Part shown: positions 13,362-19,208 of the stretch, one piece after another
How the letters are laid out: every line of letters begins with the position of its first letter
Position numbering within the stretch: position 1 is the stretch's first letter
NCBI GenBank assembly: GCA_023249255.1
Contig: JAHFCY010000033.1
Location: 1-19,208, forward strand
DNA length: 19,208 nucleotides
From: Candidatus Lindowiibacteriota bacterium
Lineage (GTDB): Bacteria; Lindowbacteria; 2-12-FULL-62-27
Reading direction: 5' to 3'
Made by a program: the position numbers and the translations under genes
Notes under the pieces: generated by a model
What the model saw: only the letters and a program-made list of their open reading frames with translations
Told to the model about the DNA's origin: nothing
The model's database searches: none

Positions 13362-15678
13362 GGTCCGCCTCCTCGCCGCTGTCCATGTGGGAAGATTTAA
13401 CCAGCACGTCCCGGGGCGTCGGACCTTTGTTCGGTCCCACAATGCCGTCTTTTTCCATCATCTCGATCATCCTCTGCGCCCGGTTGAATCCCACCCGGAA
13501 TTTTTTCTGAAGCATGGCTGTCGATCCTTTTCGAATTTGAATGATAAATCGTTTTGCCTCCTCGTACAACTTCGGATCGATGACGTCGGTGTCCAGCCCG
13601 CCGCCTGATCCGGCGCCGACCGCCGCCATCAGATTCTCGGGCACGCTTTCGAAATCCACGTACATGGGACGCATCTGGCCACGGATGAAATCGACGATGC
13701 GGTGGATTTCCTCCTCGTCGACAAATGCCCCCTGCAGCCGGACGGGCTTCAGCGCGCCCGGCGCCAGATACAGCATGTCACCCCGGCCCATGAGCTCGTC
13801 CGCTCCCTTGGCGTCCAAAATGGTCCTCGAATCCACCTGCGAGATGACCTGAAATGCGATCCGCGACGGCATGTTCGCCTTGATGAGGCCCGTGATCACG
13901 TCGACGCTCGGCCTCTGCGTCGCCAGCACAAGGTGGATGCCGACGGCTCGAGACATCTGCGACAGCCGCGTGATGGCGCTTTCGACCGTGCGGCGTTCGG
14001 TCAAGATGAGGTCCGCGAGCTCGTCTACGACGAGCACGATGTACGGCATCGGCGACATTCCGAGCCGCGCCTGTTCGGCGTTGTATCCCTCGATGTTTTT
14101 TTGCCCCGAATCCTGCAGGAGATTGTAGCGGCTCTCCATTTCGACCTGCAGCCACTTGAACGATTCGGCCGCCAGTTTCGCGTCCAGAATCGGGGGATGC
14201 AAAAGATGCGGAATGTCGGAATAGAGCGACAGCTCAACGCGCTTGGGATCGATCAAAATCAGACGAAGCTGGGCGGGCGTGAGCCGGCAGAGCAGGGTGA
14301 TCAGAAGACTTGCGATACAGACCGATTTTCCGGAACCGGTCGCGCCGGCGATCAGGACGTGCGGCATTTTTTGGAGATCCACGACCACGGGTTTGCTGAG
14401 AATGTCTTTCCCCAGCGCAAACGGCAGCGTGCACGCGCCCGGCGAAAAATTCGCGAGCGCGAGGAGCTCCCGTATTTTGACGAGTTGCGGTTTGGGATTC
14501 GGCACTTCGACGCCGACCACCGATTTCCCCGGAATCGGCGCCAGAATCCGGATGGAGATGGCGGCCAGCGCCATTTTCAATTCCGCTTCCCGCGCCGCGA
14601 TTTTGCCGACCTGCACGCCGACCGCCGGAAGAACTTCGTACAGCGTCACGGTCGGTCCCGGCACGATATTTGTCACTTGGGCGTCGATACCGAAATTCTT
14701 CATCGTGTTTTCAAGAATCTGGGCTGTCGCCTGAAGCTGTCTTTCGTCATCGACGCGGCTTTCGCTCGCCGTTTCCGGCGGCCACTTCAGAAGTTCCAGC
14801 GGCGGCAGGCGGTATTTCGCGAGCGCCTGCCGAAATTCTCGATCCTCCGGCGTCTCGTTCGCCTCGGCGATGGATTCCGCCGTCACGCCTGATTTCACAG
14901 CCGATGGTTTTTCGGCCTCCTTCGATTTCACCGGAAATGCAATCGCCTTGGAACCCACCGGCGCCTGCGCGCTGGCTGAGTCGGCGTCGGCGCGTGAATC
15001 GACTGCCGGCTTGTCACGGACAAACGCTGCGGCGTCAGCCGTCTGTTTTTCTTTGGCCACAGTTTTTTCAACCGGCACGGATACGGATGCGGTTTGAACC
15101 GGAATCGGTTCGTGCTTCCGGTCGCGATCCGCGCGCCACCGCGCAACACGCGCGAGCGCCGCCGCTTTGAGTTGCCCCGGCGCCGACCCGACCGCATTTT
15201 TGATTCGAAAAAGAATTGAGGAGGGAAGAAGACTCGCCGATCCAATCACGCCGGCGCAGAACAGAATCAGCGTGGTTCCGCCGCCGCCGAAAAATTGAAG
15301 ACGCTCGTTCAGCCACCAGCCCATCGTCCCGCCGGGACTGCCCGGCCCTGACCAGATCATGTACAGCATGCCGCACACAAAACTCAGGATAAGCATGAAC
15401 GAAAGAAAAATCCGCCCGGCGCTTCGGTCCGGCGCCGGCTGCGCGATGGCCAGAGAGCCCCACGCCAGAACGCCGGCCGGCCAGAGCCACGCCGCCGCGC
15501 GTCCGAAAAAGAAAATCGCGTAGAACGACAGAATCGCGCCGAATCGGCCGCACCAATTCTCCACGGCGGCCGCGGACGACACCTGAGGCCAGTCCGTATC
15601 GGTGTAGCTGGCCAGACTCAGAACCATCATGATTCCGAGCAGAATCAAACCGATCCCGTAAATTTTGTGGATCGTCAT
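13354..15678 (-). CDS. ftsK: DNA translocase FtsK/SpoIIIE
   Basis: This 774-residue motor pumps chromosomal DNA through the division septum. The N-terminus has four predicted membrane helices (near 6-24, 46-76, 90-109, 134-156). A low-complexity linker (about 165-280) is far shorter than in E. coli FtsK. The alpha/beta motor follows, with KPVVVDLQKMPHVLIAGATG leading into Walker A GATGSGKS at 445-452, IDPKRVELS at 476-484, Walker B VLVVDELADL at 548-557 and LATQRPSVDVITG at 585-597. The gamma winged-helix domain (about 703-765, with YEEAKRF and RVGFNRAQRMIEMMEKDGIVGP) recognises polar KOPS-type sites. ATG 15678 starts the first membrane helix; no ribosome binding site is obvious. The gene overlaps the rodZ-like start by 8 bases. 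Confidence 0.96.
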   Translation of the reverse strand: MTIHKIYGIGLILLGIMMVLSLASYTDTDWPQVSSAAAVENWCGRFGAILSFYAIFFFGRAAAWLWPAGVLAWGSLAIAQPAPDRSAGRIFLSFMLILSFVCGMLYMIWSGPGSPGGTMGWWLNERLQFFGGGGTTLILFCAGVIGSASLLPSSILFRIKNAVGSAPGQLKAAALARVARWRADRDRKHEPIPVQTASVSVPVEKTVAKEKQTADAAAFVRDKPAVDSRADADSASAQAPVGSKAIAFPVKSKEAEKPSAVKSGVTAESIAEANETPEDREFRQALAKYRLPPLELLKWPPETASESRVDDERQLQATAQILENTMKNFGIDAQVTNIVPGPTVTLYEVLPAVGVQVGKIAAREAELKMALAAISIRILAPIPGKSVVGVEVPNPKPQLVKIRELLALANFSPGACTLPFALGKDILSKPVVVDLQKMPHVLIAGATGSGKSVCIASLLITLLCRLTPAQLRLILIDPKRVELSLYSDIPHLLHPPILDAKLAAESFKWLQVEMESRYNLLQDSGQKNIEGYNAEQARLGMSPMPYIVLVVDELADLILTERRTVESAITRLSQMSRAVGIHLVLATQRPSVDVITGLIKANMPSRIAFQVISQVDSRTILDAKGADELMGRGDMLYLAPGALKPVRLQGAFVDEEEIHRIVDFIRGQMRPMYVDFESVPENLMAAVGAGSGGGLDTDVIDPKLYEEAKRFIIQIRKGSTAMLQKKFRVGFNRAQRMIEMMEKDGIVGPNKGPTPRDVLVKSSHMDSGEEADRG
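13368..13374 (-). promoter_or_regulatory. Ribosome binding site fixing the rodZ-like GTG start
   Basis: The minus strand reads GAGGAGG, 6 bases before GTG 13361. It is the strongest ribosome binding site in the housekeeping half and lies inside the 3' end of ftsK, which decides the start in favour of the short form. Confidence 0.75.
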
Positions 15679-15751
15679 GTGATGGAGGATAAACGAAGAT
15701 GGTTCCGGATCGTTTCTTCCTCCCCCCTCTCTCTGAAATTAATCTCTGCGG

Positions 15752-18001
15752 CTAACTGCGATGCTCCACCGGATCCCGCCTCGGCCCCCGATCAAATCCT
15801 CGCGGCCCGCGATCCCGGTCAAACCTTGGCGGCCGGCCGCCTCGATCTCCTCGATCTCCACGGTCACCCCGGTCGCTGCTCTTGGGTTTGACCGGCAACG
15901 GCGGCTTGCCTTCTATTTCGCGGATTGCCGCCGTGCGAGACAGCCGCAGCCGGCCGAGATGGTCGATCTCGATCAGCTTGACCGGAGTCACGTCGCCTTC
16001 CTTCACGACGTCTTCCACGCGCTCGGTCCGCGCCTCCTGCATCTCGGAAATGTGCAGAAGCCCTTCGTGGCCGGGCATGATTTCACAGAATGCGCCAAAA
16101 TCCACGACGCGCACCACCTTGCCCTGATAGACACGCCCGAGCTCGGGCTCGGCCACCATCATGTGAATCCGGTCCCGCGCGACCGCCGCGCTCTTTTCGT
16201 CGTCGGAATAAATCCGGACGGTGCCGTCGTCCTCGATGTCGATCTTGACGCCGGTCTCCTCGATCAGCGCCCGGATGTTCTTGCCGCCGGGTCCGATCAC
16301 GCCGCCGATCTTGTCCTTCGGAATCGTCATCAAAAACACGCGCGGCGCGTATTTGGAAATGTCGCTTCGCGGCTTGGCGAGCGCCGCTTCCATCACGCCC
16401 AAAATGTGCATCCGGCCCGCCTTCGCCTTCTCCAGCGCCTGCCGCATGAGATCAATCGAAATGCCTTCGATCTTGATGTCCATTTGAATCGCCGTCACGC
16501 CCTGCCTCGTCCCGGCCACTTTGAAGTCCATGTCGCCGAGATGGTCCTCGTCGCCGAGGATGTCGGTCAGAATCGCAACGCGCGTGTCCTCCTTGATCAA
16601 TCCCATCGCGACGCCGGCGACGTGAGTCGGAACCGTTACGCCCGCGTCCATGAGCGCCAGAGATCCGCCGCAGACCGATGCCATCGATGACGATCCGTTC
16701 GATTCCAAAATGTCCGACACGAGCCGCACGGTGTACGGAAAAACGTCTTCGGCCGGAATCATCGACTCCAGCGCTCTCTCCGCCAGCATGCCGTGGCCGA
16801 TCTCCCGCCGGCCCTGGCCGCCGTAGCGTCCGGTTTCACCGACAGAAAACGGAGGGAAATAATAATGAAGAAAGAACCGCTTCGTTCCCTCCCCCTCGAT
16901 GTTGTCCAGCCTCTGCTCGTCATCCGCCGTGCCGAGCGTCACCACCGCCAGCGCCTGCGTCTCGCCCCGCGTGAACAGCGCCGATCCGTGAGCCCGCGGT
17001 AGAAATCCGAGTTTGATGTCGATCGGCCGGACCTGATCGAGATTGCGGCCGTCGTTTCGCCGGGAGTTATTCAGAATGTTCGCGCGCATGATCCGGCTCT
17101 TGATCGATTCGATGATTCCGCCTGCCTCAACCGCGACCGCCTCGGCGTCCAGTCCGAGTTTCTGCACGGCGGCGCTGATGGCGTCATCCGAAATTTTTGA
17201 CAGCGCGCCGTATCGCTCCATCTTCGTCGGAATGACCAGCGCCTTCTCGAGTTTCGCCGCCGCCAACTCCTCGATCGCCGCTTCCAACCCCGGAGTCTTC
17301 GCCGGCGGAATCGCGGCCAACTTCGGCTTGCCCGCCTTTTTGCGAAGTTCTTCCTGCATGGCGCAGATCCTGCGGATTTCATCATGCGCGATTTTCAGGG
17401 CTTCGAGTACCTGCTCTTCCGGTACCTGCTTCGCCTGGCCTTCAACCATCGTGATGTCGTCGGTCGTGCCGGCCACGACGAGTTCCAGATCCGCGACGTT
17501 CGACTCTTCGGTCGACGGATTGATCTTGTATTCTCCGTTCAGCCGGACGATGCGAACCGCGCTGACGGCTTTTGTAAACGGGATGTCGGACAGAAGAAGC
17601 GACGCGGAGGCGCCGATGACGGAGAGAACGTCCGGCGGTGACGCCAGATCCGTCGAGATCGCGAAGGTCGCAATCTGAACTTTGTTGTAATAGCCGTCCG
17701 GAAACAGCGGCCGGATCGGCCGGTCCGTGATCCGGCACGTCAGGGTCTCGCGGTCGCTTGGCCGCCCCTCCCGTTTGATGAATCCGCCCGGAATCATTCC
17801 CGCCGAGTAGGCCTTCTCGCGATATTCCACGGTCAGCGGAAGAAAATCGATTCCCGCTTCGGGCTTGGGCTCCGCGCAGACGGTCGTGAGGACCATCGTG
17901 TCGCCGAATTGCACCAGCACCGATCCGTTGGCCTGCTTGGCCACCAGACCCTGCGTGATCGTGAGTTTGCGCCCCGATATTTCAAGTTGAACTTGTTGCA
18001 T
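15752..18001 (-). CDS. pnp: Polyribonucleotide nucleotidyltransferase (PNPase)
   Basis: This 749-residue trimeric 3'-5' exoribonuclease uses phosphate to degrade RNA and is a core of the RNA degradosome. Two RNase PH-like domains surround a helical domain; FFLHYYFPPFSVGE (376-389), GRREIGHGMLAERAL (397-411) and the metal-site segment GDEDHLGDMDFKVAGT (483-498) are intact. A KH domain follows (about 556-600, with IGGVIGPGGK), then S1 (about 621-692, with GRVYQGKVVRVVDFGAFCE). The last 40 residues (709-749) form an RGD/RG-rich basic tail with repeated Asp-Arg-Gly, probably an extra RNA-binding or partner-docking segment. ATG 18001 has AAAGGA 9 bases upstream (18011-18016). It lies 242 bases after rpsO, the conserved rpsO-pnp order. 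Confidence 0.97.
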   Translation of the reverse strand: MQQVQLEISGRKLTITQGLVAKQANGSVLVQFGDTMVLTTVCAEPKPEAGIDFLPLTVEYREKAYSAGMIPGGFIKREGRPSDRETLTCRITDRPIRPLFPDGYYNKVQIATFAISTDLASPPDVLSVIGASASLLLSDIPFTKAVSAVRIVRLNGEYKINPSTEESNVADLELVVAGTTDDITMVEGQAKQVPEEQVLEALKIAHDEIRRICAMQEELRKKAGKPKLAAIPPAKTPGLEAAIEELAAAKLEKALVIPTKMERYGALSKISDDAISAAVQKLGLDAEAVAVEAGGIIESIKSRIMRANILNNSRRNDGRNLDQVRPIDIKLGFLPRAHGSALFTRGETQALAVVTLGTADDEQRLDNIEGEGTKRFFLHYYFPPFSVGETGRYGGQGRREIGHGMLAERALESMIPAEDVFPYTVRLVSDILESNGSSSMASVCGGSLALMDAGVTVPTHVAGVAMGLIKEDTRVAILTDILGDEDHLGDMDFKVAGTRQGVTAIQMDIKIEGISIDLMRQALEKAKAGRMHILGVMEAALAKPRSDISKYAPRVFLMTIPKDKIGGVIGPGGKNIRALIEETGVKIDIEDDGTVRIYSDDEKSAAVARDRIHMMVAEPELGRVYQGKVVRVVDFGAFCEIMPGHEGLLHISEMQEARTERVEDVVKEGDVTPVKLIEIDHLGRLRLSRTAAIREIEGKPPLPVKPKSSDRGDRGDRGDRGGRPPRFDRDRGPRGFDRGPRRDPVEHRS

Positions 18002-18010
18002 GAAGATTGA

Positions 18011-18016
18011 TCCTTT
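18011..18016 (-). promoter_or_regulatory. Ribosome binding site of pnp
   Basis: The minus strand reads AAAGGA, 9 bases before ATG 18001. The start is also fixed by the conserved N-terminal beta strand of PNPase. Confidence 0.5.
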
Positions 18017-18091
18017 CTGTTACAGACCTCGGACGAATGTGGCGGATGAACAGGCGGGGTTGCCAACTGTTGATTGCGGACGACCGAAGGT

Positions 18092-18164
18092 CTTCATCCG
18101 GTCGGTCATCCCGCTCTCGCCCATCCGTGGACTCCGCGGGATTTCCTTCATCCGGTCGGTCATC
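18092..18164 (-). repeat. 54-base repeat unit with 19-base direct-repeat ends, rpsO-pnp spacer copy
   Basis: The 19 bases CTTCATCCGGTCGGTCATC (plus strand) occur at 18092-18110 and again at 18146-18164, exactly 54 bases apart, enclosing a 35-base core. The stretch 18103-18163 matches 8990-9050 without gaps at 53 of 61 positions. It lies in the untranslated gap between rpsO and pnp. On the right it abuts CAATCTACAATTGACAATC, an AT-rich low-complexity run. No coding role is seen here. Confidence 0.8.
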
Positions 18165-18229
18165 TGCAATCTACAATTGACAATCCAGCGCGCTTCTCCA
18201 CCGCGCCGCCGGGTTCTGATGTTGTGGTC

Positions 18230-18245
18230 AGCCGCAGATACGGCT
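18230..18245 (-). other. Small hairpin at the rpsO stop codon
   Basis: The minus strand forms AGCCG-TATCTG-CGGCT, a perfect five-base stem beginning inside the rpsO stop codon. There is no T-run after it, so it is not a convincing intrinsic terminator; it could stabilise the 3' end or be chance. Confidence 0.25.
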
Positions 18246-18507
18246 ATTTGCGAAGACCCAATCGCTTCACGACGTTGCGGTATCGGCCCAGCTCGCTGGT
18301 GCGCAGATGGCTCAATAACTGCCTCCGGTGGCCGACCATTTTCAAAAGCCCCCGCCGGGAACCGTAATCCTTTGGATGCGTCTGAAGATGCTCCGTAAGA
18401 ATCCGGATGCGTTCGGTCAAAATCGCCACCTGCACGTCGGTCGATCCCGTGTCCGCTTCGTGAACCCGATAATCTTCGATCAATTTCGTTTTAGTCGCCT
18501 TTTCCAT
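18244..18507 (-). CDS. rpsO: 30S ribosomal protein S15
   Basis: This 87-residue S15 binds the 16S rRNA central domain early in 30S assembly. The family signature is clear: [19 protein letters not shown] at 16-34, [26 protein letters not shown] (two RNA-contacting helices), ending LGLRK. Length equals the usual 87-89. ATG 18507 has only AGG directly before it and a GA-rich stretch further upstream, an unusual leader that may take part in S15 autoregulation, known for this gene in E. coli and other bacteria. A sigma-70-like promoter lies about 100 bases upstream. Confidence 0.97.
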   Translation of the reverse strand: MEKATKTKLIEDYRVHEADTGSTDVQVAILTERIRILTEHLQTHPKDYGSRRGLLKMVGHRRQLLSHLRTSELGRYRNVVKRLGLRK

Positions 18508-18603
18508 CCTGAACGTCTCTTTTGTCTCTCCTCTCCCCTTTTTCTTCCGTCTTCTTCATCCTTCACCAATCTTCTTCAGTATTCTCCCGTCCTCCCCCAA
18601 AAG
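18508..18603 (-). promoter_or_regulatory. Polypurine 5' leader of rpsO
   Basis: The predicted transcript leader is strongly purine-rich on the coding strand, with repeated GAAGAAGA, GGGGGAGG and GGGGAGAGGAGAGA blocks, and little pairing potential. It carries several Shine-Dalgarno-like cores, none at ideal spacing from ATG 18507. Leaders of rpsO are regulatory in several bacteria through S15 binding, but I cannot draw a known S15-binding fold here. Confidence 0.4.
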
Positions 18604-18609
18604 CAACCC

Positions 18610-18638
18610 ATTATTTCCAATTCTTTTCGTTTCGTCAA
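18610..18638 (-). promoter_or_regulatory. Sigma-70-type promoter of rpsO
   Basis: On the minus strand TTGACG (18633-18638) and AATAAT (18610-18615) are separated by exactly 17 bases, five of six matches to each consensus hexamer. It starts 3 bases after the ribF stop and predicts a start site near 18603 and a leader of about 95 bases for rpsO. It is the best promoter match I saw in the window. Confidence 0.65.
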
Positions 18639-18641
18639 CGC

Positions 18642-19208
18642 TCAACCGCCGATTCCCAGAACCGCCCGGCTTCGCACGATGTCCCGGGAAATGGCTTCCC
18701 TCAACGCTTCGACGGTCTCGAATTTTTTTTCCGGCCGCAAAAATCTTTTCATCTCAACCTGCCAGACATCCCCCGGATTTCCACGCACCGGCCCGCGATC
18801 CAGAATGTGCGCTTCCAGAAAAACCCGCCTGTTCGCGTGAACCGTCGGCGCCACGCCCAGATTCATGACGGCCGCGCGCGCCCGGCCGCGCCCGCCCGAT
18901 CGGGTTACGCGCCGGACCCTGCCCGCGTACACGCCCAGTCGCGGAAGCCGCTCGTTTGGAAGAGCGAGATTGATTGTCCGCGCGCCCAACTTGCGGCCCA
19001 CCCCCGCGCCTTTTTCCAGCCGGCCTGTCCACTCCATCGGGCGGCCTGACATCCGCGCCGCGTCGTGGATGTTTCCATCGGCCAACGCCCCCCGGATTGC
19101 CGTACTCTGAATGATCTTTTCTCCCATCCGCACAGCCGAAACGCCGAACACCCGAATGCCCGCCGGAGCAAGAAGCGTCCGCAGATCGTCGATGACGCCG
19201 GCCCGGTT
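18642..19208 (-). CDS. ribF: Bifunctional riboflavin kinase/FAD synthetase, C-terminal part (5' end outside window)
   Basis: The frame is open to the window edge, leaving 189 residues. RibF phosphorylates riboflavin to FMN and adenylylates it to FAD. The retained part begins at the end of the N-terminal FAD synthetase domain, with QSTAIRGALADG equivalent to the SSTRIR motif of that nucleotidyltransferase domain. The C-terminal riboflavin kinase domain follows: GRLEKGAGVGRKLGARTIN, LGVYAGRV, MNLGVAPTV, and FLEAHIL carrying the expected catalytic Glu. The usual GFPTAN reads GARTIN, keeping Thr and Asn but losing Pro. The end is a normal TGA. Its place before rpsO matches the common ribF-rpsO-pnp order. 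Confidence 0.93.
   Translation of the reverse strand, partial: NRAGVIDDLRTLLAPAGIRVFGVSAVRMGEKIIQSTAIRGALADGNIHDAARMSGRPMEWTGRLEKGAGVGRKLGARTINLALPNERLPRLGVYAGRVRRVTRSGGRGRARAAVMNLGVAPTVHANRRVFLEAHILDRGPVRGNPGDVWQVEMKRFLRPEKKFETVEALREAISRDIVRSRAVLGIGG

Noticed and set aside
13362-13442. Longer N-terminus for the rodZ-like protein
   Set aside because: The extra residues are encoded by the ftsK 3' end, precede the HTH domain and lack the strong ribosome binding site that GTG 13361 has.
13702-14892. 396-codon open frame on the plus strand opposite ftsK
   Set aside because: It is antisense to the FtsK motor, its product is rich in Arg/His/Gln/Asp with no motif, and long antisense frames are expected in GC-rich coding DNA.
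15761-16690. 309-codon open frame on the plus strand opposite pnp
   Set aside because: It lies wholly within the highly conserved PNPase gene and encodes a His/Arg/Asp-rich product with no family features.
18185-18213. GC-rich inverted repeat downstream of rpsO as an intrinsic terminator
   Set aside because: The stem is short (about four to five pairs), and no T-run follows on the minus strand.
18491-18559. 22-codon ORF overlapping the rpsO start
   Set aside because: It has no properly spaced ribosome binding site and its Lys/Glu/Arg composition simply reflects the polypurine leader; kept only as a note in the leader finding.

Overview
The window is gene-dense, GC-rich (by eye about 60%) bacterial DNA. 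It holds housekeeping genes running into a surface-sugar cluster. No gene fixes the taxon. The core gene order (ribF-rpsO-pnp-ftsK-rodZ-like-pgsA-pgpA-truA), the FtsK type and the nucleotide-sugar genes suggest a Gram-negative-type bacterium, perhaps an uncultivated lineage near the PVC group; that placement is a guess.

Layout. The plus strand carries only the left edge (1-3234): the C-terminal end of a sialic/legionaminic/pseudaminic acid synthase (NeuB family), a large unrecognised protein with the look of a GT-B sugar transferase, and a family-2 glycosyltransferase. Everything else reads leftward on the minus strand from 19208 to 3110. In transcription order it is: ribF (cut by the window edge), rpsO, pnp, ftsK, a rodZ-like gene, pgsA, pgpA, truA, then a sugar block of an RmlD-like reductase, a small membrane protein, a zinc-finger SAM methyltransferase, a DegT-type aminotransferase, an RmlC-like epimerase, two SDR sugar epimerase/dehydratases and a second family-2 glycosyltransferase. 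The two glycosyltransferase genes meet tail to tail and overlap by 125 bases.

How the genes work together. The housekeeping half covers flavin cofactor synthesis, ribosome and RNA turnover, chromosome segregation, cell shape, phosphatidylglycerol synthesis (PgsA then PgpA) and tRNA modification. The sugar half is tightly packed: most junctions are 4-base ATGA/GTGA overlaps or gaps of 13 bases or fewer. It encodes amination, methylation, epimerisation and ketoreduction of a nucleotide-linked sugar plus transfer to a glycan. No nucleotidyltransferase or 4,6-dehydratase of RmlA/RmlB type is evident here, so the activated 4-keto sugar would come from elsewhere. With the NeuB gene this points to a surface glycan, capsule or flagellin-glycan locus with an unusual modified sugar.

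Most notable signals: a 54-base repeat unit that adds 18 codons, including a second copy of the start context, to the front of the methyltransferase gene, with an 87% identical copy between rpsO and pnp; a seven-codon leader ORF with a strong ribosome binding site whose stop overlaps the start of the RmlD-like gene; a good sigma-70-like promoter with a polypurine leader before rpsO; and the 125-base convergent coding overlap. I found no CRISPR array, tRNA, rRNA, transposase or phage gene. All gaps between genes are shorter than 300 bases.
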